In this document: positions 1 to 4,851 of the stretch, piece by piece
How the letters are laid out: each line of letters starts with the position of its first letter
Position numbering within the stretch: position 1 is the stretch's first letter
Virus record (IMG/VR): IMGVR_UViG_3300034418_001961
Location: 1 to 22,357 of that record
DNA: 22,357 nt
Source: a virus
Strand: one strand, 5' to 3'
Program-made: the position numbers and the translations under genes
The notes under the pieces: generated by a model
Database searches by the model: none
The model's input: the letters and a program-made list of their open reading frames with translations, nothing else
What the model was told of the DNA's origin: nothing

Positions 1-378
1 CTGCGTGCTGTCAAGCGGGATATGGGTTTAGTCGTGATGCTATTTCGTACACAAAATGCCGAGCCTGCACCTTTTACCGCACCACTCTATAGGCGGGTGG
101 CGGGTTCGATTATTGCACTGGCGCGAAGATAGCCTAATTTTATTACGCAGACGACCTGGCACACGCAAGATTATTACCCAGCAGCGCAACTTTGTTTCAA
201 CTAGGAAAAAACCCAATGAAATCAATGGCTTAATGAAGTGAGCCTGACGGGGACGCATGGGCCAGGGGGGCGGTACCAGTTACCTGTATACGGCTCCGAC
301 ACGAGATTTGGGAAAATCGGCCTTAAACCAGTGGGCGCCCATGTACCTAAGCAGCCCCCTATGTCAAATTTTAGGCAC
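1..378. other. Left edge without a confident gene
   Basis: No convincing complete gene is visible here. Two open frames run in from the left edge on the plus strand: one ends with TAG at 130-132, the other with TAG at 90-92 and reads C-x2-C near its end (TKCRACTFYRTTL). Either could be the 3' end of a gene lying mostly outside the window; I cannot choose between them. Base composition is more balanced than in the AT-rich stretch that follows. Positions 264-360 can form a long-range paired RNA domain. A tRNA-like GGTTCGATT string near 106-114 lacks a pairing T-stem and is not a tRNA. Confidence 0.3.
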
Positions 379-402
379 AAAAAAAGCCAGCTTAAACTGG
401 CT
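379..402 (-). terminator. Intrinsic terminator, leftward
   Basis: Read on the minus strand this is AGCCAG-TTTAAG-CTGGCT followed directly by seven T, a classical Rho-independent terminator with a perfect 6-bp stem. The hairpin begins at the stop codon of the leftward ORF at 401-544, which supports both calls. Confidence 0.75.
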
Positions 403-544
403 ATGCAAATATATCTATGCTATTTTTGTATTTTTGTTTTCTCGGTATTTTTTTCTTTTTATTGATTATTATTTTGTACTTTTTGTCCCATAATGAGCGT
501 ATGGTTGGATTTATTGGTTTTATTATTTGTGTTTTTATCTTCAT
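401..544 (-). CDS. Small lysine-rich protein, leftward, moron-like unit
   Basis: A 47-residue ORF (MKIKTQIIKPINPTIRS..., ending SIDIFA), unrecognised. The ATG is preceded by GGGAG with a 7-nt gap, and the TAG stop runs directly into the leftward terminator. A near-consensus leftward promoter lies 143 bases upstream of the ATG. The product is very basic, with the run NKKKKIPRKQKYK in the second half, and has no predicted membrane segment. It is the only leftward gene I can support here and uses many ATA codons, unlike its neighbours. An independent promoter, terminator and AT-richness fit a moron, a gene added to the phage as a self-contained unit. A regulatory or nucleic-acid-binding role is only inference. 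The composition makes a chance ORF possible, but SD, promoter and terminator together argue against that. Confidence 0.45.
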   Translation of the reverse strand: MKIKTQIIKPINPTIRSLWDKKYKIIINKKKKIPRKQKYKNSIDIFA

Positions 545-686
545 TATTTATCTCCCAATGACTATTCCAACATAATACAGGAGATTTATAGACTTTTCTT
601 CTTTTCTTTCTATTTTTTTGTATCTCGACCATAAACTTAAGGGGTGTTCCGAAAAAGAAAAAAAGGGAAAAAAGAAAAACAAGTAA

Positions 687-715
687 TTTATAGACTATTT
701 TCACCACCCTGTCAA
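687..715 (-). promoter_or_regulatory. Leftward sigma70-type promoter
   Basis: On the minus strand the sequence is TTGACA, 17 bases, TATAAA: a perfect -35 hexamer, optimal spacing and a 5/6 -10. The expected start near 680 gives a leader of about 135 nt before the ATG at 544 and a transcript of about 300 nt ending at the terminator at 379-402. Confidence 0.65.
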
Positions 716-727
716 GAGGAAAAATAC

Positions 728-854
728 ATCTGGTACCAATAATAATTATCTGGTACTATAATATCTATTCCATTACCAGAAGATTTTCGTATCTGGTACC
801 AAAAAAGTAGCTACTTTAGCTACTCTTGGGAACGGGGAAACGGGTACTGGTAAC
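728..854. repeat. Array of TCTGGTA-type elements (possible operators)
   Basis: Copies seen: ATCTGGTACCA at 728-738, ATCTGGTACTA at 748-758, an inverted copy ATTACCAGAA at 772-781, ATCTGGTACCA at 791-801 and ACTGGTAAC at 846-854. The first two are 20 bp apart and the first and fourth 63 bp apart, near whole helical turns. They lie between the leftward (687-715) and rightward (880-908) promoters, as binding sites for a regulator would. A further GGTACCAG occurs at 272-279. The TGGTAC core also occurs at the -10 of the rightward promoters, so degenerate promoter copies are an alternative reading. Confidence 0.5.
801..823 (-). terminator. Hairpin with leftward T-run
   Basis: GTAGCTA and TAGCTAC (807-813 and 817-823) form a perfect 7-bp stem with a 3-nt loop. 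On the minus strand it is followed by six T, so it could stop leftward antisense transcripts arriving from the first gene. There is no T-run on the plus side. It may instead be an operator palindrome. Confidence 0.4.
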
Positions 855-879
855 GTTAAGGATGTCAAGCATAAATCTC

Positions 880-908
880 TTCACAAATAGATGAAAATGT
901 GGTACAAT
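880..908 (+). promoter_or_regulatory. Rightward promoter with TGG-extended -10
   Basis: TTCACA, 17 bases, TACAAT, with TGG immediately before the -10 (extended -10, TGn). The same arrangement recurs at 14866, 15851 and 21946. The expected start, about 915, is only a few bases before the ATG at 918, so the first mRNA would be nearly leaderless. Confidence 0.65.
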
Positions 909-917
909 ATATAGATA

Positions 918-1118
918 ATGGCTAAAAAGAATCGTTATAGTTCATTGTTAGAGCAGCTGTGTGCTGAATATGAAGCCTATGGTCACTATAAAGTGCATAT
1001 CCCTAGTCATCACGTGTATTATGCTAGGGCTGCACTTAAAGAACGTACCGGTATTACCTTTAGCGTTGAGGATGTTGAAAAAGCGTTGGTTGCTGAGGAT
1101 TTACTACCGTACGATTGA
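918..1118 (+). CDS. Hypothetical protein, first rightward gene
   Basis: A 66-residue soluble, slightly acidic protein (MAKKNRYSSLLEQLCAEYEA..., ending VAEDLLPYD) that I do not recognise. Its predicted helix-rich make-up and position directly behind the control region would suit a small regulator, but no DNA-binding motif is evident. There is no Shine-Dalgarno sequence and the promoter at 880-908 would start transcription about 3 bases before the ATG, so translation is probably leaderless. The TGA stop overlaps a small GAGGC/GCCTC hairpin (1117-1131), and a stronger terminator follows at 1202-1242. Confidence 0.7.
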   Translation: MAKKNRYSSLLEQLCAEYEAYGHYKVHIPSHHVYYARAALKERTGITFSVEDVEKALVAEDLLPYD

Positions 1119-1151
1119 GGCTAGATGCCTCTTCCTGCCAACACAACTTGA

Positions 1152-1160
1152 TGCTATACT
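1152..1160 (+). promoter_or_regulatory. Possible extended -10 promoter
   Basis: TGCTATACT fits an extended -10 (TGn-TATACT), with only a weak -35 candidate (TTCCTG at 1132-1137, 17-bp spacing). If active it would start near 1167, just ahead of the terminator at 1202-1242. Confidence 0.3.
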
Positions 1161-1166
1161 TATTCC

Positions 1167-1242
1167 TGCGGGGTTCGCTATAGCCGCTCAAGGGCAATAT
1201 GGGACGGAATTTTGCCAACGTTAAGTTCCGTCCTCTTTTTTT
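1167..1242 (+). ncRNA. Candidate small RNA or attenuator leader
   Basis: A transcript of about 75 nt would run from the extended -10 at 1152-1160 to the terminator at 1202-1242. It could fold as GCGG/CCGC (1168-1171 with 1184-1187) followed by the terminator hairpin. No ORF with a ribosome site lies inside. I know no RNA family that matches. It could equally be only the 3' untranslated end of the gene at 918-1118. Confidence 0.25.
1202..1242 (+). terminator. Intrinsic terminator, rightward
   Basis: GGACGGAA (1202-1209) pairs perfectly with TTCCGTCC (1226-1233), followed by TC and seven T. The loop is long (16 nt). It lies between the first rightward gene and the late operon that begins at 1255, with no promoter visible between them. 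Confidence 0.7.
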
Positions 1243-1254
1243 AGGTGTGACCAG

Positions 1255-1452
1255 ATGTTTAAGGCTCTTATTTTAGTGTGTGCAGTTTCTATGCCAGACT
1301 GCGTAACAATAGAAGATACACGAGGGCCGTATGGGACCAGAGATGCATGCGTGCAGCGTGTAGATGAAATGATAACGGATTTGGCACCTGTTCTGCCTCC
1401 TAATCCAGATATTAAATTTAAATGCGCCAAAGTAGGGGGCGAAGCAACATGA
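1255..1452 (+). CDS. Small exported-type protein with paired cysteines
   Basis: A 65-residue hypothetical protein. A hydrophobic N-terminus (MFKALILVCAVSMPDCV) resembles a short signal or membrane-targeting sequence. After it come the motif IEDTRGPYGT, a Cys in DACVQR and a Cys in KFKCAKV. The spacing of the last two resembles that in the 75-residue protein at 5724-5951, suggesting a small disulfide-bonded family. An AGGTG ribosome site lies 8 bases before the ATG. Its TGA overlaps the next ATG (ATGA). Function unknown; position just ahead of the lysis genes allows an envelope role, which is inference. Confidence 0.7.
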   Translation: MFKALILVCAVSMPDCVTIEDTRGPYGTRDACVQRVDEMITDLAPVLPPNPDIKFKCAKVGGEAT

Positions 1453-1724
1453 GTATTACATATCGTGGGGAAACCTTTGCAGGGTACAATAGACCAAAGC
1501 GCACCAGCGGGCATCCTAAGAAGTCACATGCTGTTCTAGCAAAAGAAGGACAGAAAATCAAGTTAATTCGTTTTGGACAGCAAGGCGTTAGCGGCTCCCC
1601 TAAAAAGAAAGGCGAGTCGGAGTCATATAGAAATCGGCGTAAATCATTTAAAGCGCGGCATGCTAAGAATATCAGCAAAGGTAAAATGTCCGCAGCTTAT
1701 TGGGCCGATAAGGTGAAGTGGTAA
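1449..1724 (+). CDS. Conserved basic phage protein of unknown function
   Basis: A 91-residue, strongly basic protein (MSITYRGETFAGYNRPKRT..., ending SAAYWADKVKW). The start at 1449 is preferred over an in-frame upstream codon because its ATG overlaps the previous stop as ATGA. Visible pieces are a short N-terminal part, a KLIRFGQQGVSG segment around residues 38-49, and a basic C-terminal part with KARHAKN. From memory, proteins of this pattern are common in marine phage genomes without assigned function. No membrane segment is seen. Its stop overlaps the next start as TAATG. Confidence 0.8.
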   Translation: MSITYRGETFAGYNRPKRTSGHPKKSHAVLAKEGQKIKLIRFGQQGVSGSPKKKGESESYRNRRKSFKARHAKNISKGKMSAAYWADKVKW

Positions 1725-2107
1725 TGTTAAATTTACTTGTTGGTCCTGTTGCTGAGTTAGCAGGAACATGGCTAAGCGGCAAGGTTGAAGAAAAAAAGGC
1801 ACAGTCAGCCACCAAGGTAGCTAAAGCACAAGCTGAAGCTATCGTAATGCAAAAGAAAGCTACTGGTGAGATTGACTGGGACTTGGAGATGGCTAAAGGT
1901 AGCCATACTTCATGGAAAGATGAGTGGCTTACCATTTTGTTTAGCATCCCACTAATCTTGGCATTTATTCCTGGGATGGAAGATATTGTATCACACGGCT
2001 TTGAACAATTGGGCAAAATGCCTGAATGGTATCAATATAGCTTGGGCGTCATTGTTGCTGCAAGCTTCGGTGTCCGCAGTGCTACTCGACTCTTTGGTAA
2101 AAAATAA
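1724..2107 (+). CDS. Holin-like membrane protein (3TM type)
   Basis: A 127-residue protein starting MLNLLVGPVAEL, with AGGTGA 7 bases before the ATG. It has a hydrophobic N-terminus, a charged Ala/Lys-rich amphipathic middle (about residues 20-62), then WKDEWLTILFSIPLILAF and a second hydrophobic stretch LGVIVAASFGV near the C-terminus, ending FGKK. This layout resembles the three-TM holin family known from gene transfer agents. Being three genes ahead of the endolysin supports a role in opening the inner membrane. An in-frame GTG at 1718 is an alternative start. Holin function is inferred from family resemblance and context. Confidence 0.7.
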   Translation: MLNLLVGPVAELAGTWLSGKVEEKKAQSATKVAKAQAEAIVMQKKATGEIDWDLEMAKGSHTSWKDEWLTILFSIPLILAFIPGMEDIVSHGFEQLGKMPEWYQYSLGVIVAASFGVRSATRLFGKK

Positions 2108-2223
2108 TGGCCAAAATAGCACTGGGCTCGGTTCACCGGGAATTCAAGAAACGAATTCGTAGAAAAGGGCGACATAAAAAGAACGCTAATAAGCGTAACA
2201 AGCCAAAGGCGTATTTTGGATGA
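2107..2223 (+). CDS. 38-residue basic protein, copy 1
   Basis: A very short ORF (MAKIALGSVHREFKKRIRRK..., ending KAYFG). Its ATG overlaps the preceding stop (TAATG) and its TGA overlaps the next ATG (ATGA), so it fills the space between two genes exactly. A second member of the same family, also 38 residues, lies at 4852-4968 and is identical at about 20 positions, including KKRI, GRH and the C-terminal YFG. That conservation is strong evidence that both are real genes. Function unknown; the charge suggests nucleic-acid or envelope binding. Confidence 0.75.
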   Translation: MAKIALGSVHREFKKRIRRKGRHKKNANKRNKPKAYFG

Positions 2224-2465
2224 GTGCTGAGAAGATACTAGAATGGAAATTATTGCCACGTTTTATGATGCTCGTTATGACGGCAATGAGCTGGCGCGTA
2301 GTCGAATGGTTCATGACCTTGCAAGAGCCCAGTGCAGCACAGGCTGGTTTAGTATCTGTGGTAACTGGCGCTATGACCGGCGCTTTCGCCGTATGGATGA
2401 ATCACGAAGGTAAGCACCCTGGCATATCCAATCACCGGATAACAGAGTCACGTAGCAGCAAATGA
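2220..2465 (+). CDS. Small two-helix membrane protein, holin candidate
   Basis: An 81-residue protein with two hydrophobic segments, about residues 13-33 (LPRFMMLVMTAMSW...) and 43-60 (GLVSVVTGAMTGAFAVW), and a charged tail. It lies immediately before the endolysin and its TGA overlaps the endolysin ATG. Size, topology and position suit a second holin or antiholin working with the protein at 1724-2107. From memory such proteins recur beside lysozymes in marine phages. No signal peptide cleavage site is evident. Which of the two forms the lethal hole cannot be decided from sequence. Confidence 0.7.
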   Translation: MSAEKILEWKLLPRFMMLVMTAMSWRVVEWFMTLQEPSAAQAGLVSVVTGAMTGAFAVWMNHEGKHPGISNHRITESRSSK

Positions 2466-2947
2466 AATACAACGCTTCACATTTTTTAGATAAATTGATT
2501 GAGCACGAGGGTATCGTGCTAAATGTATATAAAGACAGCCTCGGCATTGATACTGTTGGTATTGGGCGTAATCTGAAAGACCGCGGCATCAGTAAAGAAG
2601 AACTTGATTACATGGATATACCTAATATTAATGTGGTATATCAACAGGGCATCTCAGAAGCAGATGCGCGTTATTTAGCCATGAACGACATTAAGATTGT
2701 CGAAAATGAATTGGTCAAGGTGCACCGGTGCGTTGAAGACCTAGACAGTGTTCGCCAATTAGTTCTAATGGATATGGCCTTTAATATGGGCGTGCCACGC
2801 CTTTGTAAATTTAAAAACATGTGGAATGCTATCCACGAACAAAACTATGAAGCTGCATCATGGGAGATGCTAGATTCTAAATGGGCACGGCAGGTAGGCC
2901 GTCGTGCTACTATTTTATCAGATGCTATGAAAGCTGGAGAATTTTAA
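2462..2947 (+). CDS. Endolysin, T4-type lysozyme (GH24)
   Basis: A 161-residue muramidase that cuts the N-acetylmuramic acid to N-acetylglucosamine bond of peptidoglycan, releasing progeny at the end of infection. The catalytic triad has T4-lysozyme spacing: Glu16 (EHEG), Asp25 (YKDSLG) and Thr31 (DTVGIGRN), i.e. E-x8-D-x5-T. The length is close to T4 lysozyme (164). A later segment with MAFNMGVPRLCKFKN and the C-terminal WARQVGRRA match the conserved lysozyme lobe. There is no signal peptide, so the enzyme should wait in the cytoplasm for the holin. The ATG overlaps the preceding stop; the next gene starts directly after its TAA. Confidence 0.93.
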   Translation: MKYNASHFLDKLIEHEGIVLNVYKDSLGIDTVGIGRNLKDRGISKEELDYMDIPNINVVYQQGISEADARYLAMNDIKIVENELVKVHRCVEDLDSVRQLVLMDMAFNMGVPRLCKFKNMWNAIHEQNYEAASWEMLDSKWARQVGRRATILSDAMKAGEF

Positions 2948-3334
2948 ATGGCGCAGAGTAAAGGAAGCGGATTTAGCAATGTAGATATGTCCGTAATTTC
3001 TACAAAACGGGAAGAAGAAAAAGTTCCTGTTTTTAAAGATTTGCCTAAACCTTACCCACCTTCAGCTCCTGTAGCTATGCATAGAGACTATTTTGAAAAA
3101 TACATAGAACCTAAAATTACTGGGAATAAAACTATTGATAGGAACGTTTACCAAGCAGCGCAATATCTTCAAGATAAAGGAGTACCTATTCCAAAAGTAT
3201 TGCAGGGCAAAACTTTTGCTGAATACCTTGAAGAAAAAGGCATGAAAATTAGTAATAAACGAGCAGGCGGCACTAAAATGCCTAAAAAGCATATTATGGA
3301 ATTGCCAACCAATAGCGCACAGCGGAGAAAATAA
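2948..3334 (+). CDS. Hypothetical protein with C-terminal KMPKKHIMELPTN tag
   Basis: A 128-residue protein, unrecognised. The N-terminal half is polar with a proline-rich stretch (PKPYPPSAP, residues 33-41). The middle is probably helical (YQAAQYLQDKGVP). Residues 107-122 carry GGTKMPKKHIMELPTN, followed by only six residues. The same tag occurs in the next two genes. No signal peptide or membrane helix is seen. It starts immediately after the endolysin stop and its own stop overlaps the next ATG (TAATG), so the three tagged genes are in one transcription unit. Function unknown. Confidence 0.8.
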   Translation: MAQSKGSGFSNVDMSVISTKREEEKVPVFKDLPKPYPPSAPVAMHRDYFEKYIEPKITGNKTIDRNVYQAAQYLQDKGVPIPKVLQGKTFAEYLEEKGMKISNKRAGGTKMPKKHIMELPTNSAQRRK

Positions 3335-3837
3335 TGGGAATACTTAAAGGGTCATTTAAAAAACGTACCACAGGAACTGCTGATAATCCGCTTACAAAAT
3401 ATGAAAAGCAGCTTAAGCAGACTTCTGAAGATGCAACATTTAAAGTAAAAGCAGGTAACTTTGGAAAAGGTAGCAACACTTTAAGCGGTATTGCAGATAA
3501 ACTTGGCGTAACTCTTAAATCTTTAGAAAAAGAAAATCCTAATATTGCAGATTTAAATAAAATCTCTTCTGGCCAGAACATTAACGTGCCCCTACGAAAA
3601 CAAACTTTTGTAGAAAAATACATTTTAGGCGAGAAAACTAAGCCGGCTACACGCAAAGTTCAAACTTCTTCGGGTGAAGAAGAAACAATGGCAGTTAAAA
3701 AAGGCTCGGAAGGGCCAGTATATAAAGGTATGTCTAAGTCTGACATGGCAAAAATTACTTTAGAGCGCAATGGCGGTGCTAAAATGCCTAAAAAGCATAT
3801 TATGGAATTGCCCACCAATAGTTCTAAACGGAGCTAA
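3334..3837 (+). CDS. LysM-domain protein with C-terminal tag
   Basis: A 167-residue protein. Residues about 35-87 form a LysM-type module (FKVKAG..., NTLSGIADKLGV, LKSLEKENPNI, ISSGQNINVPL), a fold that binds N-acetylglucosamine-containing glycans such as peptidoglycan. A polar linker follows, and residues 147-162 are the tag GGAKMPKKHIMELPTN. There is no catalytic domain, signal peptide or membrane segment, so the protein probably acts from the virion or inside the cell; a virion protein that contacts the wall at infection is an inference. The stop of the preceding gene overlaps this ATG. Confidence 0.82.
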   Translation: MGILKGSFKKRTTGTADNPLTKYEKQLKQTSEDATFKVKAGNFGKGSNTLSGIADKLGVTLKSLEKENPNIADLNKISSGQNINVPLRKQTFVEKYILGEKTKPATRKVQTSSGEEETMAVKKGSEGPVYKGMSKSDMAKITLERNGGAKMPKKHIMELPTNSSKRS

Positions 3838-3839
3838 CA

Positions 3840-3893
3840 ATGTGGCCCTATAATGATGAGGAAAACCAATGGCTGGACAAAGTAAAGAAGTAA
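3840..3893 (+). CDS. Possible 17-residue peptide
   Basis: Begins two bases after the preceding stop and reads MWPYNDEENQWLDKVKK before TAA, overlapping the start of the next gene. The aromatic, acidic sequence looks protein-like, but no ribosome site is visible and the frame is too short to judge. It may only serve translational coupling to the gene at 3869. Confidence 0.2.
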   Translation: MWPYNDEENQWLDKVKK

Positions 3894-4192
3894 AAGTCAA
3901 AGAAATTGATACAGAGGAACAGATGCGTATCAATTTTTACGATAAAGGCCGTGATGATACTATGTCTTTTGCTCAATATGTAAAATCTGGCATGGCTAAG
4001 CGTGATATGAGTAACAGTAAAGGTGGAGCCAAAATGCCTAAAAAACATATTATGGAACTGCCTACTAATCGTCCCCGTCTAAAGGGCGGCGCTATGATTG
4101 CTGACATCAATAACAATGGCAAGATTGAGGGATGGGAGCAAGCTCGTAGTGATGCCATTCAGCGAAACCAAAAGAAAAGTGCATCCAGTTGA
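3869..4192 (+). CDS. Tagged protein with EF-hand-like loop
   Basis: A 107-residue protein preceded by GAGG about 10 bases before the ATG. Residues 52-67 are the tag GGAKMPKKHIMELPTN. After it comes KGGAMIADINNNGKIEGWE, in which residues 79-90 (D-x-N-x-N-G-x-I-x-x-x-E) fit the 12-residue calcium-binding loop of an EF-hand or dockerin repeat. Short phage proteins with a similar D-x-N-x-D-G loop near a terminase are familiar from marine phages, without known function. The next gene overlaps its 3' end in another frame. Confidence 0.78.
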   Translation: MAGQSKEVKVKEIDTEEQMRINFYDKGRDDTMSFAQYVKSGMAKRDMSNSKGGAKMPKKHIMELPTNRPRLKGGAMIADINNNGKIEGWEQARSDAIQRNQKKSASS

Positions 4193-4769
4193 GGCCAGTA
4201 TTCGGAAATGGTCTAACGACTTTCTTGAAGTTCCGAATGTAAAATTAAATGGATTACCCCCTTGCCCCTATGCTCAAAAAGCGTGGGCGGATAACAAAGT
4301 TACATTCAGCATTAACACTGGTCTTGAAGGATTAGCTGATGCTGTTAAAAAATTTAACCAGCACAACTATGATATAGTTGTATGGGCAAGCGAAGAACTA
4401 CCGGACATAGACTACCTTGATGGATGGTGCGATGGTATGAACGAAGCTTTGTCTATTGCTGGTATAGATATGCATCTTATGGTGTTTCATCCAGAGTATG
4501 ACGCTGTAGATGCCGGATTGGAATTCCTGATTCATGAGGAACAAGAAGATTTAGAATACTGTATGGTATTCGTACAACGGCTGGCATTACTAGATGATGC
4601 GGCGCTAAGTTTGGAAAAGTCAGGGTATTACAAACATTTTCCAGACGATGTTTTTGAAAGCCTAGTGTTGGCAAGAAGGAAACTAAGAAATGGTAGCAAA
4701 GAAAACAAAAGCCCGCGGCGGCAAAATGAAGATGGCAGCTCGCAAGATGCGTGGCGGAACGCAAGTTAA
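4152..4769 (+). CDS. Conserved hypothetical protein (PPCPYAQKAW motif)
   Basis: A 205-residue soluble protein. I chose the ATG at 4152 because the conserved-looking sequence starts at MPFSETKRKVHPVEASIRKW and upstream codons lie deep inside the tagged gene. It contains LNGLPPCPYAQKAW near residue 35, a hydrophobic beta strand (DIVVWASEELPD), and FLIHEEQEDLEYCMVFVQRL, suggesting an alpha/beta fold. I recall the PPCPYAxKAW pattern from marine phages, function unknown. The last ~25 codons overlap the basic KMRGG gene in another frame and read as low-complexity sequence, so the C-terminal extension may be recent. It overlaps its upstream neighbour by 41 bases. Confidence 0.75.
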   Translation: MPFSETKRKVHPVEASIRKWSNDFLEVPNVKLNGLPPCPYAQKAWADNKVTFSINTGLEGLADAVKKFNQHNYDIVVWASEELPDIDYLDGWCDGMNEALSIAGIDMHLMVFHPEYDAVDAGLEFLIHEEQEDLEYCMVFVQRLALLDDAALSLEKSGYYKHFPDDVFESLVLARRKLRNGSKENKSPRRQNEDGSSQDAWRNAS

Positions 4770-4845
4770 GAAGATGCGTGGCGGTGGCATGGCTAAAATG
4801 GCATCAAAAAAAATGATGCGTGGTGGGATGACAAAGAAGAATTAA
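4690..4845 (+). CDS. 51-residue basic Met/Gly-rich repeat protein
   Basis: The product starts MVAKKTKARGGKMKMAARKM and contains four MRGG or RGGK-type repeats separated by Lys-rich spacers, ending GGMTKKN. It has no acidic residue except the C-terminus, so it is highly positively charged. The DNA AAGATGCGTGGCGG occurs twice 26 bp apart, showing internal duplication. Such peptides would bind nucleic acid or acidic surfaces; packaging with the genome or DNA condensation are possible roles. It overlaps the end of the preceding gene in another frame. Confidence 0.65.
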   Translation: MVAKKTKARGGKMKMAARKMRGGTQVKKMRGGGMAKMASKKMMRGGMTKKN

Positions 4846-4851
4846 TATGCA

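Larger units (their letters stand above)
545..917. other. Non-coding AT-rich control region
   Basis: This stretch has no supported gene. It contains the leader of the leftward gene with a pyrimidine-rich tract (593-619) and a purine-rich tract (650-681), an 11-bp direct repeat ATTTATAGACT (584-594 and 686-696), the leftward promoter (687-715), an array of TCTGGTA-like elements (728-854), a hairpin with a leftward T-run (801-823), and the rightward promoter (880-908). The layout resembles a divergent control region; whether it also serves as a replication origin cannot be told. Confidence 0.6.
3266..4069 (+). repeat. Tag repeat encoding GG(A/T)KMPKKHIMELPTN, three copies
   Basis: Copies at 3266-3313, 3772-3819 and 4022-4069 in three successive genes. 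The DNA is almost the same (AAAATGCCTAAAAAGCATAT in the first two), with a few silent differences in the third. The flanking protein sequences are unrelated. The tag is C-terminal in the first two proteins and central in the third. Confidence 0.9.

Noticed and set aside
100-130. tRNA-like GGTTCGATT string
   Set aside because: The bases on either side do not form a T-stem, and no anticodon or acceptor arm can be placed.
332-341. Perfect palindrome TGGGCGCCCA
   Set aside because: A single 10-bp palindrome with no flanking repeat or second copy; too short to support an operator or cohesive-end call.
257-493. Plus-strand frame of 78 codons ending in a hydrophobic, Phe-rich tail
   Set aside because: It runs through a leftward intrinsic terminator and the supported leftward gene, has only a weak ribosome site, and its tail is the translation of T-rich DNA. 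The competing frame from 238 has the same problems.
459-707. Leftward frame of 82 codons
   Set aside because: Its GTG start lies within the leftward promoter, upstream of the expected transcript start, and its hydrophobic beginning is the translation of a pyrimidine tract. The internal ATG at 632-630 has no ribosome site, while the frame at 401-544 has one.
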